Below are positions 9,864 to 18,767 of a stretch of DNA of 64,000 nucleotides, piece by piece. Origin of the DNA: Prochlorococcus sp. AG-355-P07 (GTDB lineage: Bacteria > Cyanobacteriota > Cyanobacteriia > PCC-6307 > Cyanobiaceae). The DNA is taken from NCBI GenBank assembly GCA_003280575.1, contig QCEN01000005.1:1-64000 (forward strand), in the 5' to 3' direction. Each line of letters begins with the position of its first letter. Position 1 is the first letter of the stretch. The position numbers and the translations under genes were made by a program. The notes under the pieces are model-generated. The model worked only from the letters and a program-made list of their open reading frames with translations, did not search any database and was not told where the DNA came from.

Positions 9864-11450
9864 TTAAAGAGTAACTGGATTGGCGTTGGTAATTCCATCT
9901 ACTTCAATAATAGTGTCAAGCAACTTACTAGGAATTGGATCATCAATACTTAGAACCATTACAGCTTCCCCTCTAACAATTTTGCGCCCAACTTGCATTG
10001 AGGCAATATTTACATTGTTGCTACCCAATAAGGAACCAAGCTTACCGATAATACCAGGCATATCCCTGTGCCTAGTAACTAGCATGTATCTACTGGGAGA
10101 TACATTAACAGGATATTGATCAATACTAATAATTCTTAATTCCCCATCAGCAAAAATGCTTCCTGCTACGCTATGGTCGCCATTATCTCCATATGTGGTT
10201 AATTGAAGCGACCCGCTAGCAAATTCAGGTCTTGCCTCATCTTTACTCTCGACAACTGTAATGCCCCTAGAATCTGCTTCTAAAGAGGCATTCACATAAT
10301 TGATCCGATCTCCTAAAGCTTTACTTAGAAGACCTTTTAAACTTGCTATTATTAATGGCTGGGAAGGATGTTGAACAAACTCGCCATGAAGCTTCACCTC
10401 TAGTTTATGAATCTGTCCACCTGAAAGCTGACTTATAAGCAGACCCATTGTTTCTGCCAACTGCAAATGAGGTTTTAGACTATCCATAATATCAGGACTC
10501 AAACCTGGTATATTTACTGCAGTTCTAGCAGATAAACCAAGCAAGACATCTCTGATTTGTTCTGCAACATCAACAGCTACATTTTCTTGTGCTTCCCGAG
10601 TAGATGCTCCTAAGTGAGGGGTAAGAATAAGATTCTTTTGAACCTTCAAAAGTGGCGAATTAGATCCCAAAGGTTCCTTAGAAAAGACATCTATTGCAGC
10701 GCCTCCAATCATTGATTTATTTAAAGCTTCTGATAGTGCTTCTTCGTCAATTAAGCCTCCTCGAGCACAATTAATTAATTTTGCGCTACTTTTCATGCTT
10801 TTAAGCATATCCATATTTACTAAATTCTCTGTCTCTGGTGTGCGAGGCAAATGCAAAGTTACATAATCGGATTGTTGGAATAAATCTTCTAGTTCAGATA
10901 GTTTAACTTGTATTTGTTGAGCTCTTTCATTTGAAACGAAGGGATCATATCCGTAAACTTCCATTCCCAATGCATTAGCAACTTTCGCTACATGGGCACC
11001 AATTTTTCCTAAACCTACAACACCTAATTTTTTCTTATAAAGCTCGTTGCCAACAAATTTCTTTCTTTCCCATTTACCTAACAACGTACTACTATTAGCA
11101 ACTGGAATATGTCGAGATAAGGCCAACATCATAGCTATAGTATGCTCAGCTGCAGCTATCGTGTTACCTCCTGGAGAATTAACTACTAGAACTCCTTTTT
11201 GCGTAGCTGCCTTAACATCTACATTGTCGACTCCAACTCCAGCTCTTCCAATAATTCTCAATTTACTTGAAGAGTTAATAACTTCTTCAGTCACTTGAGT
11301 ACCAGAGCGAATCATTAAAGCATCATAATCTCCAATAATGGAAGCCAACTCAGATTCTGAGATTCCTATCTTTTGATCAACCTGAGCGACTTGTGAAAGA
11401 ATATCGATTCCTGTTTGATCAATTGGATCTGTAATGAGAACTTTTGTCAT
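9864..11450 (-). CDS. serA: D-3-phosphoglycerate dehydrogenase
   Basis: 528 residues, the long SerA type. NAD-binding motif GLGKIGAHVAKVANALG; substrate and catalytic segments GRAGVGVDNVD, NCARGGLIDEEAL and TPHLGASTREAQ (catalytic His). An intervening domain precedes a C-terminal ACT domain (ITNANPVTL tail; RHRDMPGIIGKLGSLLG). It catalyses the first step of serine synthesis from 3-phosphoglycerate. prmA follows 17 bases later. Confidence 0.96.
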   Translation of the reverse strand: MTKVLITDPIDQTGIDILSQVAQVDQKIGISESELASIIGDYDALMIRSGTQVTEEVINSSSKLRIIGRAGVGVDNVDVKAATQKGVLVVNSPGGNTIAAAEHTIAMMLALSRHIPVANSSTLLGKWERKKFVGNELYKKKLGVVGLGKIGAHVAKVANALGMEVYGYDPFVSNERAQQIQVKLSELEDLFQQSDYVTLHLPRTPETENLVNMDMLKSMKSSAKLINCARGGLIDEEALSEALNKSMIGGAAIDVFSKEPLGSNSPLLKVQKNLILTPHLGASTREAQENVAVDVAEQIRDVLLGLSARTAVNIPGLSPDIMDSLKPHLQLAETMGLLISQLSGGQIHKLEVKLHGEFVQHPSQPLIIASLKGLLSKALGDRINYVNASLEADSRGITVVESKDEARPEFASGSLQLTTYGDNGDHSVAGSIFADGELRIISIDQYPVNVSPSRYMLVTRHRDMPGIIGKLGSLLGSNNVNIASMQVGRKIVRGEAVMVLSIDDPIPSKLLDTIIEVDGITNANPVTL

Positions 11451-11549
11451 TTAAGATTGGTTCTTTAATCTTTTACTTTAACTTAATCTATAGTGTATAT
11501 ATCTTATTTTATTAATTTGAATAACACACAAAAAGTTGAGGATTGAAAT

Positions 11550-12116
11550 TTGACAAAAAGTATTGTGATATTTGAAGACATCGATAAATGTGTCCAGCTA
11601 TTTGATGTTTTTACAGAAAAGTCAGTAATGGTCTCTGAAGCTATTTTGATCCCACCAATAATTGAAAAAATAACATCAGAAGACAAGGAACTGCTAAATG
11701 CGAAAGCAAATATCTTATTCAAATCTCAAAATTTTGAAGATATTAGAATTTTAAATCCTAAACTTGATAGAGGGATGAGACAAAAAGATATGAGTAGATG
11801 GCTAATGCCATTTGGTTTTATAGCTGGAATAGCTTTTTCTAATATGACAAATTTATCTACTTTCAGTTTTCTTGGTTTAAATAACATCGGGGAATCATTA
11901 ATTGGAGGTCTTTTAGGAATGGGTTCAGGATATTTAGGAAGCATTGTTTCTTCTGCAAGTATCAACATTAATAGAAATAAAGAGTTGAGATCGATCATTA
12001 ATTTCAACAAAGAGGGTAAATGGCTTGTTCTACTTGAAAATCAAATTGGAGCTGAATTACCATGGGCTTTGATAAAACAATCAGGAGCAAAAGATATAAT
12101 TTTTTTAGAAGGCTAA
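11550..12116 (+). CDS. Conserved cyanobacterial membrane-associated protein
   Basis: 188 residues from a TTG start; no in-frame ATG occurs before residue 28, so TTG is the best start. Residues 85-140 contain two hydrophobic, Gly-rich stretches (MPFGFIAGIAFSNM; LIGGLLGMGSGYLGSIVS) that could form a hairpin in the membrane. The ends are soluble. No domain is recognised with confidence. The stop abuts the start of the PSII S4 protein (TAA-ATG), so the two are surely one operon. Confidence 0.65.
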   Translation: MTKSIVIFEDIDKCVQLFDVFTEKSVMVSEAILIPPIIEKITSEDKELLNAKANILFKSQNFEDIRILNPKLDRGMRQKDMSRWLMPFGFIAGIAFSNMTNLSTFSFLGLNNIGESLIGGLLGMGSGYLGSIVSSASININRNKELRSIINFNKEGKWLVLLENQIGAELPWALIKQSGAKDIIFLEG

Positions 12117-12908
12117 ATGATTGACCTAAAAGAGATCTTATTAAATTCAAACTACAAAAAAGAAACTGAGGAATTAATAAATATTGCTAACTTAGCGTAC
12201 AAACACTGGGAAACTTATTGGACTGGATTTAATTCAACTTATGTTTGCGAAGAGATTTTAAAAAATTTTGAAAATCTAAATGATTTCAAATTTTTTATTT
12301 ATGGAGGATTCTCCTCTTCTCAAAGATCTAGGATAGCTTGCTTTAGGGGAGATAATATTCCTGAAGAGGATGCGCTAAAAAGTAATTTTCCAGCTCAAGG
12401 AATAAAAATTATTGGAAATTTTTTATTTGATAATGCTACACAAGACGACTTTAGATCCCTCTTAATTGAAAATGGGGTTAATCAAATCAAAGTTGGAGAT
12501 ATATGGACTATTGGCGATAGGGGAGCACAAGGGATAATTGATGATTCAGATATTAAGCATCTAGATGAAAAGATTTTTTATTTAAGAGACGTAAAAGTAA
12601 AAGTTAATGTAGTAGGCATAGATGAATTACAAATACCTTCTGGGAGATCAAAAAAACTTTTCAATACAGTAGAAGCTTCAACAAGATTAGATGCTATAGC
12701 ATCTGCTGGCTTTAGGGTATCACGAACCAAAATCATTGAAAGGATAGAAAATGGAATGCTCAGATTAAATGGAAGCAAAGTTAATAAGCCAACAATTAAT
12801 CTAAAAATTGGCGACAAACTAGAACTTGAAAATAAAGGATTTATCGAAATTCTAAATTTAGAAATAACAAAAAGAGAACGATGGAAAGTTAAATTACTTA
12901 GAAAATGA
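12117..12908 (+). CDS. Photosystem II S4 domain protein (YlmH-like RNA-binding)
   Basis: 263 residues. The C-terminal S4 domain (about residues 185-245) is seen in STRLDAIASAGFRVSRTKI and NGMLRLNGSKVNKPT. The N-terminal part (SSQRSRIACFRGD; IKVGDIWTIGDRGAQGI) matches the YlmH-like family annotated as photosystem II S4 domain protein in cyanobacteria. The S4 fold binds structured RNA. The role in PSII is taken from family naming only. Translationally adjacent to the upstream gene; tRNA-Val follows 49 bases later. Confidence 0.85.
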   Translation: MIDLKEILLNSNYKKETEELINIANLAYKHWETYWTGFNSTYVCEEILKNFENLNDFKFFIYGGFSSSQRSRIACFRGDNIPEEDALKSNFPAQGIKIIGNFLFDNATQDDFRSLLIENGVNQIKVGDIWTIGDRGAQGIIDDSDIKHLDEKIFYLRDVKVKVNVVGIDELQIPSGRSKKLFNTVEASTRLDAIASAGFRVSRTKIIERIENGMLRLNGSKVNKPTINLKIGDKLELENKGFIEILNLEITKRERWKVKLLRK

Positions 12909-12957
12909 AACGCAACCTGCTATTTTCTTATAAGGGGGATCAAAGATTCCTCAATTG

Positions 12958-13029
12958 GGGCGATTAGCTCAGTGGTAGAGCACTACCTCGACACGGTAGT
13001 GGCCACTGGTTCGAATCCAGTATCGCCCA
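12958..13029 (+). tRNA. tRNA-Val (anticodon GAC)
   Basis: 72 bases with all arms: acceptor GGGCGAT / ATCGCCC (7 bp), D stem GCTC / GAGC, anticodon stem CTACC / GGTAG around loop TCGACAC, T stem ACTGG / CCAGT with loop TTCGAAT, discriminator A. CCA is not encoded. The anticodon GAC reads valine GUC/GUU. The base before the anticodon (position 33) is C rather than the near-universal U. Confidence 0.95.
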
Positions 13030-13096
13030 TTAAAACTTTTGATGACCTAGGTTATATCCACAGAAAATAATTTCATTTTTTAGATTATTAAAAAAG

Positions 13097-13714
13097 ATGA
13101 AACTTAATCAAATAATTAATCTTCATAAGGGGCTCACAGCATTTGTAGTGGTAGGTCTTATGATTTTTTTTGATAATTTTACGATCGCTCCCTACGTTTA
13201 TTTAGCTCTGCACGGTACTTATGGATTACTTTGGCTACTAAAAGAAAAGATATTCCCAGATCCTTATTTTAAAGAAAAAATTAATTTTTTAACTTCAGTT
13301 ACTGGTTTTATTTTCCTTGGAAGTTACTGGGTAGCTCCCTACATTCTTATCTCATCTCAGAAATCTGTTCCAAATATCGTAATAGCTGCATCTGTATCTA
13401 TAAATATAATAGGTGTGTTTCTACACTTTGCTAGTGATGCCCAAAAATATTTTTCTCTTAAATTAAAAAAAGATCTAATTAAAGAAGGATTTTTCAAAAA
13501 TATAAGGAATACAAATTATCTAGGAGAAATACTGATTTATCTATCATTCGCCATCCTATCAATGAGTTTCATTCCATTAGTAATTCTTGCAATATTTTTC
13601 TCTATAGTTTTTCTACCAAGAATGATAAAAAAAGATAAATCGCTCTCAAAATATGATTCATTCGAAGAATACAAAAAGAAAAGTGGTCTTATATTGCCTA
13701 AATTAAATGCCTGA
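13097..13714 (+). CDS. DUF1295-like / isoprenylcysteine methyltransferase-fold membrane protein
   Basis: 205 residues with five or six hydrophobic segments (for example GLTAFVVVGLMIFF and LGEILIYLSFAILSMSF). The C-terminal pattern NTNYLGEILIYLSFAI followed by LPRMIKKDKSLSKYDSFEEYKKKS, ending in a basic tail, resembles the DUF1295/ICMT superfamily of integral membrane methyltransferases or steroid 5-alpha-reductase-like proteins. The substrate is unknown. It overlaps the next gene by eight bases, so both are translated from one message. Confidence 0.65.
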   Translation: MKLNQIINLHKGLTAFVVVGLMIFFDNFTIAPYVYLALHGTYGLLWLLKEKIFPDPYFKEKINFLTSVTGFIFLGSYWVAPYILISSQKSVPNIVIAASVSINIIGVFLHFASDAQKYFSLKLKKDLIKEGFFKNIRNTNYLGEILIYLSFAILSMSFIPLVILAIFFSIVFLPRMIKKDKSLSKYDSFEEYKKKSGLILPKLNA

Positions 13715-14258
13715 TAACAACTTACCCAGTTGGAGGCAAGATTTAAAATCTTCTAGAAAAAAAGAGGGCAAATCTCCCTCTAATAGATGGATACAGCTTG
13801 CAACAGTCAGCGAAGAAAATGAGCCAAGATTAAGAACAGTTGTTTTCAGAGGATGGAATAAAGATAGTTCAATGATTATTTTTACAGATAGAAGAAGTGA
13901 AAAAATTGGGCATTTAAAATCTAACCCTAATGCAGAAATATTATGGTTCTTTTTGAAAACCAAATCACAATATAGATTTAAAGGGAAAATACATGAATTA
14001 AGTGATAACAAAAATTATTGGGATTTATTATCAGAAAAATCAAAATCTTCTTGGTATTGGGGATCTCCTGGAGAGAAAATAAACCCAAAAGTCCAATCTA
14101 CTTATGAAATATTATCCAATCTACCCAAATCAGAAAATTTTGTTGTTCTAAATTTTGAAATCGATTCAGTAGATCTTCTTAAATTAGAACAGCCTGTTCA
14201 TAAACGATATCTTTGGGAAAAGATTAAGAAATGGGAAAAAGTTGAAATTAATCCTTAA
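13707..14258 (+). CDS. FMN-binding pyridoxamine 5'-phosphate oxidase-like protein
   Basis: 183 residues. NRWIQLATVSEENEPRLRTV, VFRGWNKDSSMIIFTDRRS and KIGHLKSNPNAEILWFF are the FMN-binding split-barrel signatures of the Alr4036/PNPOx-like family, and the C-terminal LEQPVHKRYLWE matches the family end. It probably binds FMN; it is not PdxH. Start ATG 13707 overlaps the upstream gene by eight bases. Confidence 0.8.
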   Translation: MPDNNLPSWRQDLKSSRKKEGKSPSNRWIQLATVSEENEPRLRTVVFRGWNKDSSMIIFTDRRSEKIGHLKSNPNAEILWFFLKTKSQYRFKGKIHELSDNKNYWDLLSEKSKSSWYWGSPGEKINPKVQSTYEILSNLPKSENFVVLNFEIDSVDLLKLEQPVHKRYLWEKIKKWEKVEINP

Positions 14259-14332
14259 ATATTTCTAAATTGTATATTTAGGTTGAAAAACATATACTGA
14301 TCAGTCAGTTTTAAAAAAGAAGTATTATTCAT

Positions 14333-14506
14333 ATGAATTTCTCAGAAATTCCAGAAAACCCTTTTATTTTTTTATCTTGGGTGACAGCTATAGGGCTATT
14401 TATAAGTCTTTCTGAAGCAACAATTAAGATAAAACTTGAGAAGAGAAACAGTTATCGAAAAAGGTTAGAACTTATCAATAACCTTTATCCTAAGAAGTTA
14501 GCTTGA
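14333..14506 (+). CDS. 57-residue membrane microprotein
   Basis: Too short for the track. One hydrophobic helix (FIFLSWVTAIGLFISL) followed by a basic region rich in Lys and Arg (KIKLEKRNSYRKRLELI). Its end overlaps the convergent DoxX gene by nine bases. No function is recognised. Confidence 0.6.
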   Translation: MNFSEIPENPFIFLSWVTAIGLFISLSEATIKIKLEKRNSYRKRLELINNLYPKKLA

Positions 14507-15049
14507 AGTATCTGAGAGTATGTTCGCTTGCAAAAATTGAAATAAGCCACCTTTACTTGATTCTTCTTTGACTTCAATTTGGTTGGAAGGTTTTGCTTTT
14601 GTCGAAGGTATAGCTTCCTCCTCATCTTCTGATTTCAAAATTCTGATAATGACTTCATCCAAGGAGAAATTACCAGGACCTGTTAATGCAATCGAAGTTG
14701 CTGAAGCGAAATACAAAAGTAAAAGCTCTAGTAAGAAAATATTAAAACCTGAAGTAACAAGTGCATGATATATAGCGACAGATATTGTTCCAGCAATTGC
14801 CAAAGCTCCGAATCTTGTGGCTAATCCGATAATTAATAACCAACTACCACCTATCTCTGAAAATGCCGCTATGTATGATAAAAATATTGGGAATGGGAGA
14901 TGTAGTGGTCTTACAAAAGCATCAGCGAAATTTTCTATGTTTGCTAATTTCTCATAACCGTGATGTATAAGAACAGTTCCGGTTATAACTCTAAGAATTA
15001 ATAAAGCAGTATCTTTGCTAAACGACTTGGTAAGAATTGTTGAAAGCAC
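14498..15049 (-). CDS. DoxX family membrane protein
   Basis: 183 residues with four predicted helices. ALLILRVITGTVLIHHGYEK, PFPIFLSYIAAFSEIGGSWL, LIIGLATRFGALAIAG and the final GPGNFSLDEVI are the DoxX pattern. The family includes quinone-linked oxidoreductase subunits, but most members are uncharacterised. A polar tail of about 45 residues follows the last helix. Monocistronic on the minus strand. Confidence 0.8.
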   Translation of the reverse strand: MLSTILTKSFSKDTALLILRVITGTVLIHHGYEKLANIENFADAFVRPLHLPFPIFLSYIAAFSEIGGSWLLIIGLATRFGALAIAGTISVAIYHALVTSGFNIFLLELLLLYFASATSIALTGPGNFSLDEVIIRILKSEDEEEAIPSTKAKPSNQIEVKEESSKGGLFQFLQANILSDTSS

Positions 15050-15185
15050 TATAAAAAAATTATCCTTAAGTAAAAATAACTAGTCACAGTATCCATCGTG
15101 GATTAAAGAGCAAAAGTCGCCTCTAAATAAGTATTTATACCTAATTACCAAAGGGGTTTATTTTCTGATTAGGAATTCAACAAAG

Positions 15186-16340
15186 TTAAAAATTATTTTT
15201 TGAATAATTTTCAAATATTCTCTGATTAATTCTCGGAATGTTTTCTTTAAATTTGAAAAACCCTTTTTTGGCGAATTTCCAAGCAAATAAATCTTCATCT
15301 CTAACAAGGTTAAAAATTTTTTTATTGTGTATATTTTTAAACTCAGTAATGAAATCATAATTTTCTCCCACTCCTGGATAAATAATGTCTATTTCATATA
15401 AATTTTTAAGAGTAATTTCAAGTGAATTTGGATCAATCTGTTCAACATTATCAAATTGCTCTACAAATTCGGAGACTAAATCTTTTTTAAATTTCAAAAC
15501 AGATTCAGACAATTCAATTTGTCTTTGTTGATTCTCTAAGAGGACAATATATACTTTTTTATAGCTTGGAAGTAAATTTTTAAGGGTTGCAAGGTGCAGA
15601 TCATTTTCAAACATAATCAGATTATCTGATTTAGGATCCATATTATTTTTATAAATCTCATCTTCTAATGGTATGTGATTAGATTCTTCAAGAAAGATTT
15701 GTTGATTGCTTATTTTTTCTGAATTAAATCTATTATTTGAAAATTTTCTGAGATTTGATGATGAAAAAAGATATTGCTTTCCCTTCGTTTGCAATCCTCC
15801 GACCCATCTCCAGCTAAGGAGATTAGATGCAGCATCACCATCAAACAGATATTTAAAGAAAAACTTTGCACCCAATTGCCATGGGAGGCCTAAATTAAAT
15901 ATCCAAGTGCTCGCAAACCACATTCTTGTGTGGTTATGCAAATAGTTATACTTCTTTAATTCATGGACCCAAGAATTAAAAAAATCTATTTCTGTATTGC
16001 CATTAATTGCACTTTCATATAAACCATAATCAAAATCCAAATTGTTTTCTAAAATAAAATATCGCCAAACTTTTGGTCTATTTTCCATCCACCCTTTCCA
16101 GTAAACTCTCCAAAATATTTCTTCAACAAATTTAGTTGAATTTTTAATTTTGTATTTACTTTTAATATCATGAATTAGATCATATTCCGACAATATTCTA
16201 TGACTAATGAAAGGTGATAATTTTGATACTGAACTTTCTTTGTTAGGCCCAAAATCAAAATTTCTTAATTTTGCATAATCATTAATTTTGTATTTCGCAA
16301 AATTTTCCCAAGTATTTTGAGCTTTTAATAAAAATGACAT
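15186..16340 (-). CDS. Photolyase/cryptochrome-like FAD-binding protein with unusual domain order
   Basis: 384 residues. The helical FAD-binding domain of photolyases begins at once: LSPFISHRILSEYDL, EEIFWRVYWKGWMENRP, HNHTRMWFASTWIFNLGLPW and the core DGDAASNLLSWRWVGG. The usual N-terminal alpha/beta antenna domain is missing. After the FAD domain comes about 140 residues with alternating beta/alpha character (LIMFENDLHLATLKNLL, KKVYIVLLENQQRQI, YEIDIIYPGVGENYD), which could be a Rossmann-like domain moved to the C-terminus. DNA repair activity cannot be assumed. The start ATG 16340 is convincing. Confidence 0.8.
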   Translation of the reverse strand: MSFLLKAQNTWENFAKYKINDYAKLRNFDFGPNKESSVSKLSPFISHRILSEYDLIHDIKSKYKIKNSTKFVEEIFWRVYWKGWMENRPKVWRYFILENNLDFDYGLYESAINGNTEIDFFNSWVHELKKYNYLHNHTRMWFASTWIFNLGLPWQLGAKFFFKYLFDGDAASNLLSWRWVGGLQTKGKQYLFSSSNLRKFSNNRFNSEKISNQQIFLEESNHIPLEDEIYKNNMDPKSDNLIMFENDLHLATLKNLLPSYKKVYIVLLENQQRQIELSESVLKFKKDLVSEFVEQFDNVEQIDPNSLEITLKNLYEIDIIYPGVGENYDFITEFKNIHNKKIFNLVRDEDLFAWKFAKKGFFKFKENIPRINQRIFENYSKNNF

Positions 16341-16524
16341 TTTCTCATAACTCTAAAAAATTTTTTTTTGTATTGATAGAAATTTCAAAAATTTACCTGC
16401 GATTTATTCCTTAAAATTTTCAATTCCACTTTTAAGTAAATATGTTTGATTGAAGTATTTAATTTAAACGACGGATCAGTACATTTTATACTCTTAAATC
16501 ACCCACTGCGTAGGAGGATATTTA

Positions 16525-16626
16525 GTGGTCAATTACTTTTTAAATCTAGTTTTAATTTTCAAATCTTTATTTACAATGATTTTTTCTAAAAGAATCTTAA
16601 ATATTTATCAAAATTATTATGAATAA
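16525..16626 (+). CDS. 33-residue hydrophobic microprotein or leader ORF upstream of the ligase-like gene
   Basis: GTG start 7 bases after a strong Shine-Dalgarno (TAGGAGGA). The product is hydrophobic then basic (FLNLVLIFKSLFTMIFSKR). Its stop overlaps the ATG of the downstream gene as ATGAATAA, so it could couple translation to the ligase-like protein, which lacks its own good ribosome-binding site. Confidence 0.45.
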   Translation: MVNYFLNLVLIFKSLFTMIFSKRILNIYQNYYE

Positions 16627-17368
16627 TTTATTAGTGAGGGATGTTAAGTATCTAGATGAACAATACAGAATAGTTGAAGGCATAATTTCGGATGATGCAT
16701 TTAAGCAACTTGAAAAGCTCTTTATTACTGTTGATCCAAATCCTGACTACTTTAATAAAAAAAATAATAAACTTTTGCCAAAATTAGCTAAAGAAAACTA
16801 TAAAGAATTTTTGGAAAGTTTATTAACAAAAACAAGATTAAGCATTCAACCAAAAATTGATGGCTGTGCTATTGCAATTAGATATATAGATGGCAAGTTT
16901 AATAAAGCTATTACAAAAAAAGGATTTGATGTCTCAAGCAAAATTAAACAAATTAAAAATGTCCCCGATTGTATTCCTATCAAACGAGATTTTCAAATTA
17001 GAGGTGAACTATACGCTCCAAACCAAGTTGCCGGTATTTCCCAAAGAATTACAAGAAAATACCTCAATGATAAGAAAGGGATTGGAGAAAGTCTCCGCTT
17101 TTGCTGTTTCCAAATACTTAATGGAAGACTTAATCAATACGAAACCCTTAACTATCTTAAAAAATGTGGCTTCAGCACCCCTGACAGTTACTTCACAAAT
17201 CATACAAGCGAAATCCAAATATATAAAAAAAACTGGTTAGAGAAAAAAATATTTGCGAAATATCCAACTAATGGGATAGTTATAAAAATAAATAGTAGGA
17301 AATTACAGTTACTTAGAAAGAAAAGTTTATGTCAAAATAACGAATGGCAATATGCAATTGAAAAATAA
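16619..17368 (+). CDS. Stand-alone NAD+-dependent DNA ligase-like adenylation domain
   Basis: 249 residues against about 670 for LigA. The nucleotidyltransferase motif I is intact as QPKIDGCAIAIRY (adenylated Lys), followed by AITKKGFDVSSKI (TRGDG-like), FQIRGELYAP (motif III-like), RFCCFQIL and NGIVIKINS (motif IV/V, DGVVIKV with Asp changed to Asn). The N-terminal IISDDAFKQLEKLF resembles the end of domain Ia. OB, zinc, HhH and BRCT domains are all absent. It may be an AMP-transferring enzyme with another role, or a decaying ligase, although the frame is intact. Confidence 0.75.
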   Translation: MNNLLVRDVKYLDEQYRIVEGIISDDAFKQLEKLFITVDPNPDYFNKKNNKLLPKLAKENYKEFLESLLTKTRLSIQPKIDGCAIAIRYIDGKFNKAITKKGFDVSSKIKQIKNVPDCIPIKRDFQIRGELYAPNQVAGISQRITRKYLNDKKGIGESLRFCCFQILNGRLNQYETLNYLKKCGFSTPDSYFTNHTSEIQIYKKNWLEKKIFAKYPTNGIVIKINSRKLQLLRKKSLCQNNEWQYAIEK

Positions 17369-17476
17369 TATTAGATATTATCTTCAATAAGAGCTCACGA
17401 TACTGACTTCCAGTATTTACAGTGGAAAAGTAATTAATTTTTGGTTAAATTCCAAAGCAATTTGCAGGATTACTAA

Positions 17477-18406
17477 ATGACTGCCACTATTTCAAGACCT
17501 AAAATCTCTAACTGGGAAACAACTAATATACCAAACCTTACAGGCAAAACAGCGCTAATTACTGGTGCGAATAGTGGTCTTGGATACTACACTGCCAAAG
17601 CCTTAGCAGAAAAAAATGCTCATGTTGTTATAGCTTGTAGATCGCTTGAAAAAGCTAATCAAACTATCAAAAAACTTCAAGGTCTTAATCCTGAAGGATC
17701 ATTTACACCTTTAGAATTAGATTTGTCAGATTTAAAAAATATTGTTGAAGTTCAGTCCAAAATTTTTGATAATTTTGAAAATTTGGATTTACTAATCAAT
17801 AATGCAGGCATTATGCATCCGCCTAAAACTCTTAGTGCCCAGGGATATGAAATACAATTTGCAGTTAATCATCTAGCTCACATGCTTTTGACCCTAAAGC
17901 TACTTCCAATTATTGAAAAAAAAGAAGAATCTAGAATAGTGACCGTTACTTCTGGAGCACAATTTTTTGGCAAAGTTGGTTGGGGAAATCTTAGAGCTGA
18001 GAACTATTACAACAAATGGGAATCTTACTCTAATAGCAAATTGGCAAATGTAATGTTTGCTTTGGAACTTAATGAAAACTTAAAGCACAAAAATATACTT
18101 TCTTTAGCTGCTCACCCAGGAATTGCAAAAACAAATCTCTTTACTGCTCAAAAACCTAACCCTAGTCCATTAGAAATTTTCTCCTTGGAATTATTTAGCC
18201 CTATTTTTCAAACTGCTGAGATGGGTGCTTTACCTCAACTTTTTGCAGCTACTTCACCAGATGCAAGAGGCGGTGACCATTATGGTCCTAGATTTAATTT
18301 CAGAGGTCATCCAAAACTATCCCCTACTTCTCCTTTCGCTATGAATAAAAAAGAAAGAAAAAATTTATGGGAAAAAAGCCTTAAAATACTCAGTAACTTC
18401 TTATAA
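17477..18406 (+). CDS. Short-chain dehydrogenase related to protochlorophyllide oxidoreductase
   Basis: 309 residues. Rossmann motif TGANSGLGYYTAKALAE, NNAGIMHPP, catalytic Ser in VTVTSGAQF and catalytic YSNSK (Y-x3-K). The C-terminus (HPGIAKTNLF, GGDHYGPRF) matches the SDR subgroup often annotated as POR-like or retinol-dehydrogenase-like in cyanobacteria. The true LPOR features are not clear, so the substrate is open. Its end overlaps the convergent 88-residue gene. Confidence 0.85.
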   Translation: MTATISRPKISNWETTNIPNLTGKTALITGANSGLGYYTAKALAEKNAHVVIACRSLEKANQTIKKLQGLNPEGSFTPLELDLSDLKNIVEVQSKIFDNFENLDLLINNAGIMHPPKTLSAQGYEIQFAVNHLAHMLLTLKLLPIIEKKEESRIVTVTSGAQFFGKVGWGNLRAENYYNKWESYSNSKLANVMFALELNENLKHKNILSLAAHPGIAKTNLFTAQKPNPSPLEIFSLELFSPIFQTAEMGALPQLFAATSPDARGGDHYGPRFNFRGHPKLSPTSPFAMNKKERKNLWEKSLKILSNFL

Positions 18407-18667
18407 ATTTTTCATTTTTACTAACTTTAGAAAATACTTCAAGATAAGTAATTCACTCTCTGAGAGTTTCATAAATTCCGTTAAAGCATCATAATTTTTT
18501 TCATCAATTTTTTTTGACAATTTAATAAAACTATCATGGTTTTCATTAACAAAGCGTTCAGCAATCTGAGACGGAGTTAAACCCTTTTCAATTAATTCAC
18601 CTGGAGCATTTTTCTCCCACTTTTCATAAAACCAAGAGAACCAATATTTTGCAGTATTTTCTTCCAT
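18401..18667 (-). CDS. Acidic conserved protein, paralogue of the 29.1-kb gene
   Basis: 88 residues, helical and acidic. It begins with an aromatic segment (YWFSWFYEKWEKN), then a helix with SQIAERFVNENHDSFIKL and a C-terminal LTEFMKLSESELLILKYFL. The arrangement matches the 108-residue protein at 29127-29453 (WFKWLTRE; EDVAEDFISNNRIAI; LDQFLKLTECELHVFRIL). No domain is known. Convergent with the dehydrogenase. Confidence 0.65.
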   Translation of the reverse strand: MEENTAKYWFSWFYEKWEKNAPGELIEKGLTPSQIAERFVNENHDSFIKLSKKIDEKNYDALTEFMKLSESELLILKYFLKLVKMKNL

Positions 18668-18767
18668 TAATTAAATTTTCTTTTGCAAATACTATAAATA
18701 CTGAAGACAGATCTCATGATTGAATTACTCCTTAAACACAATTAATATAAATGCAATTATAAATTTA

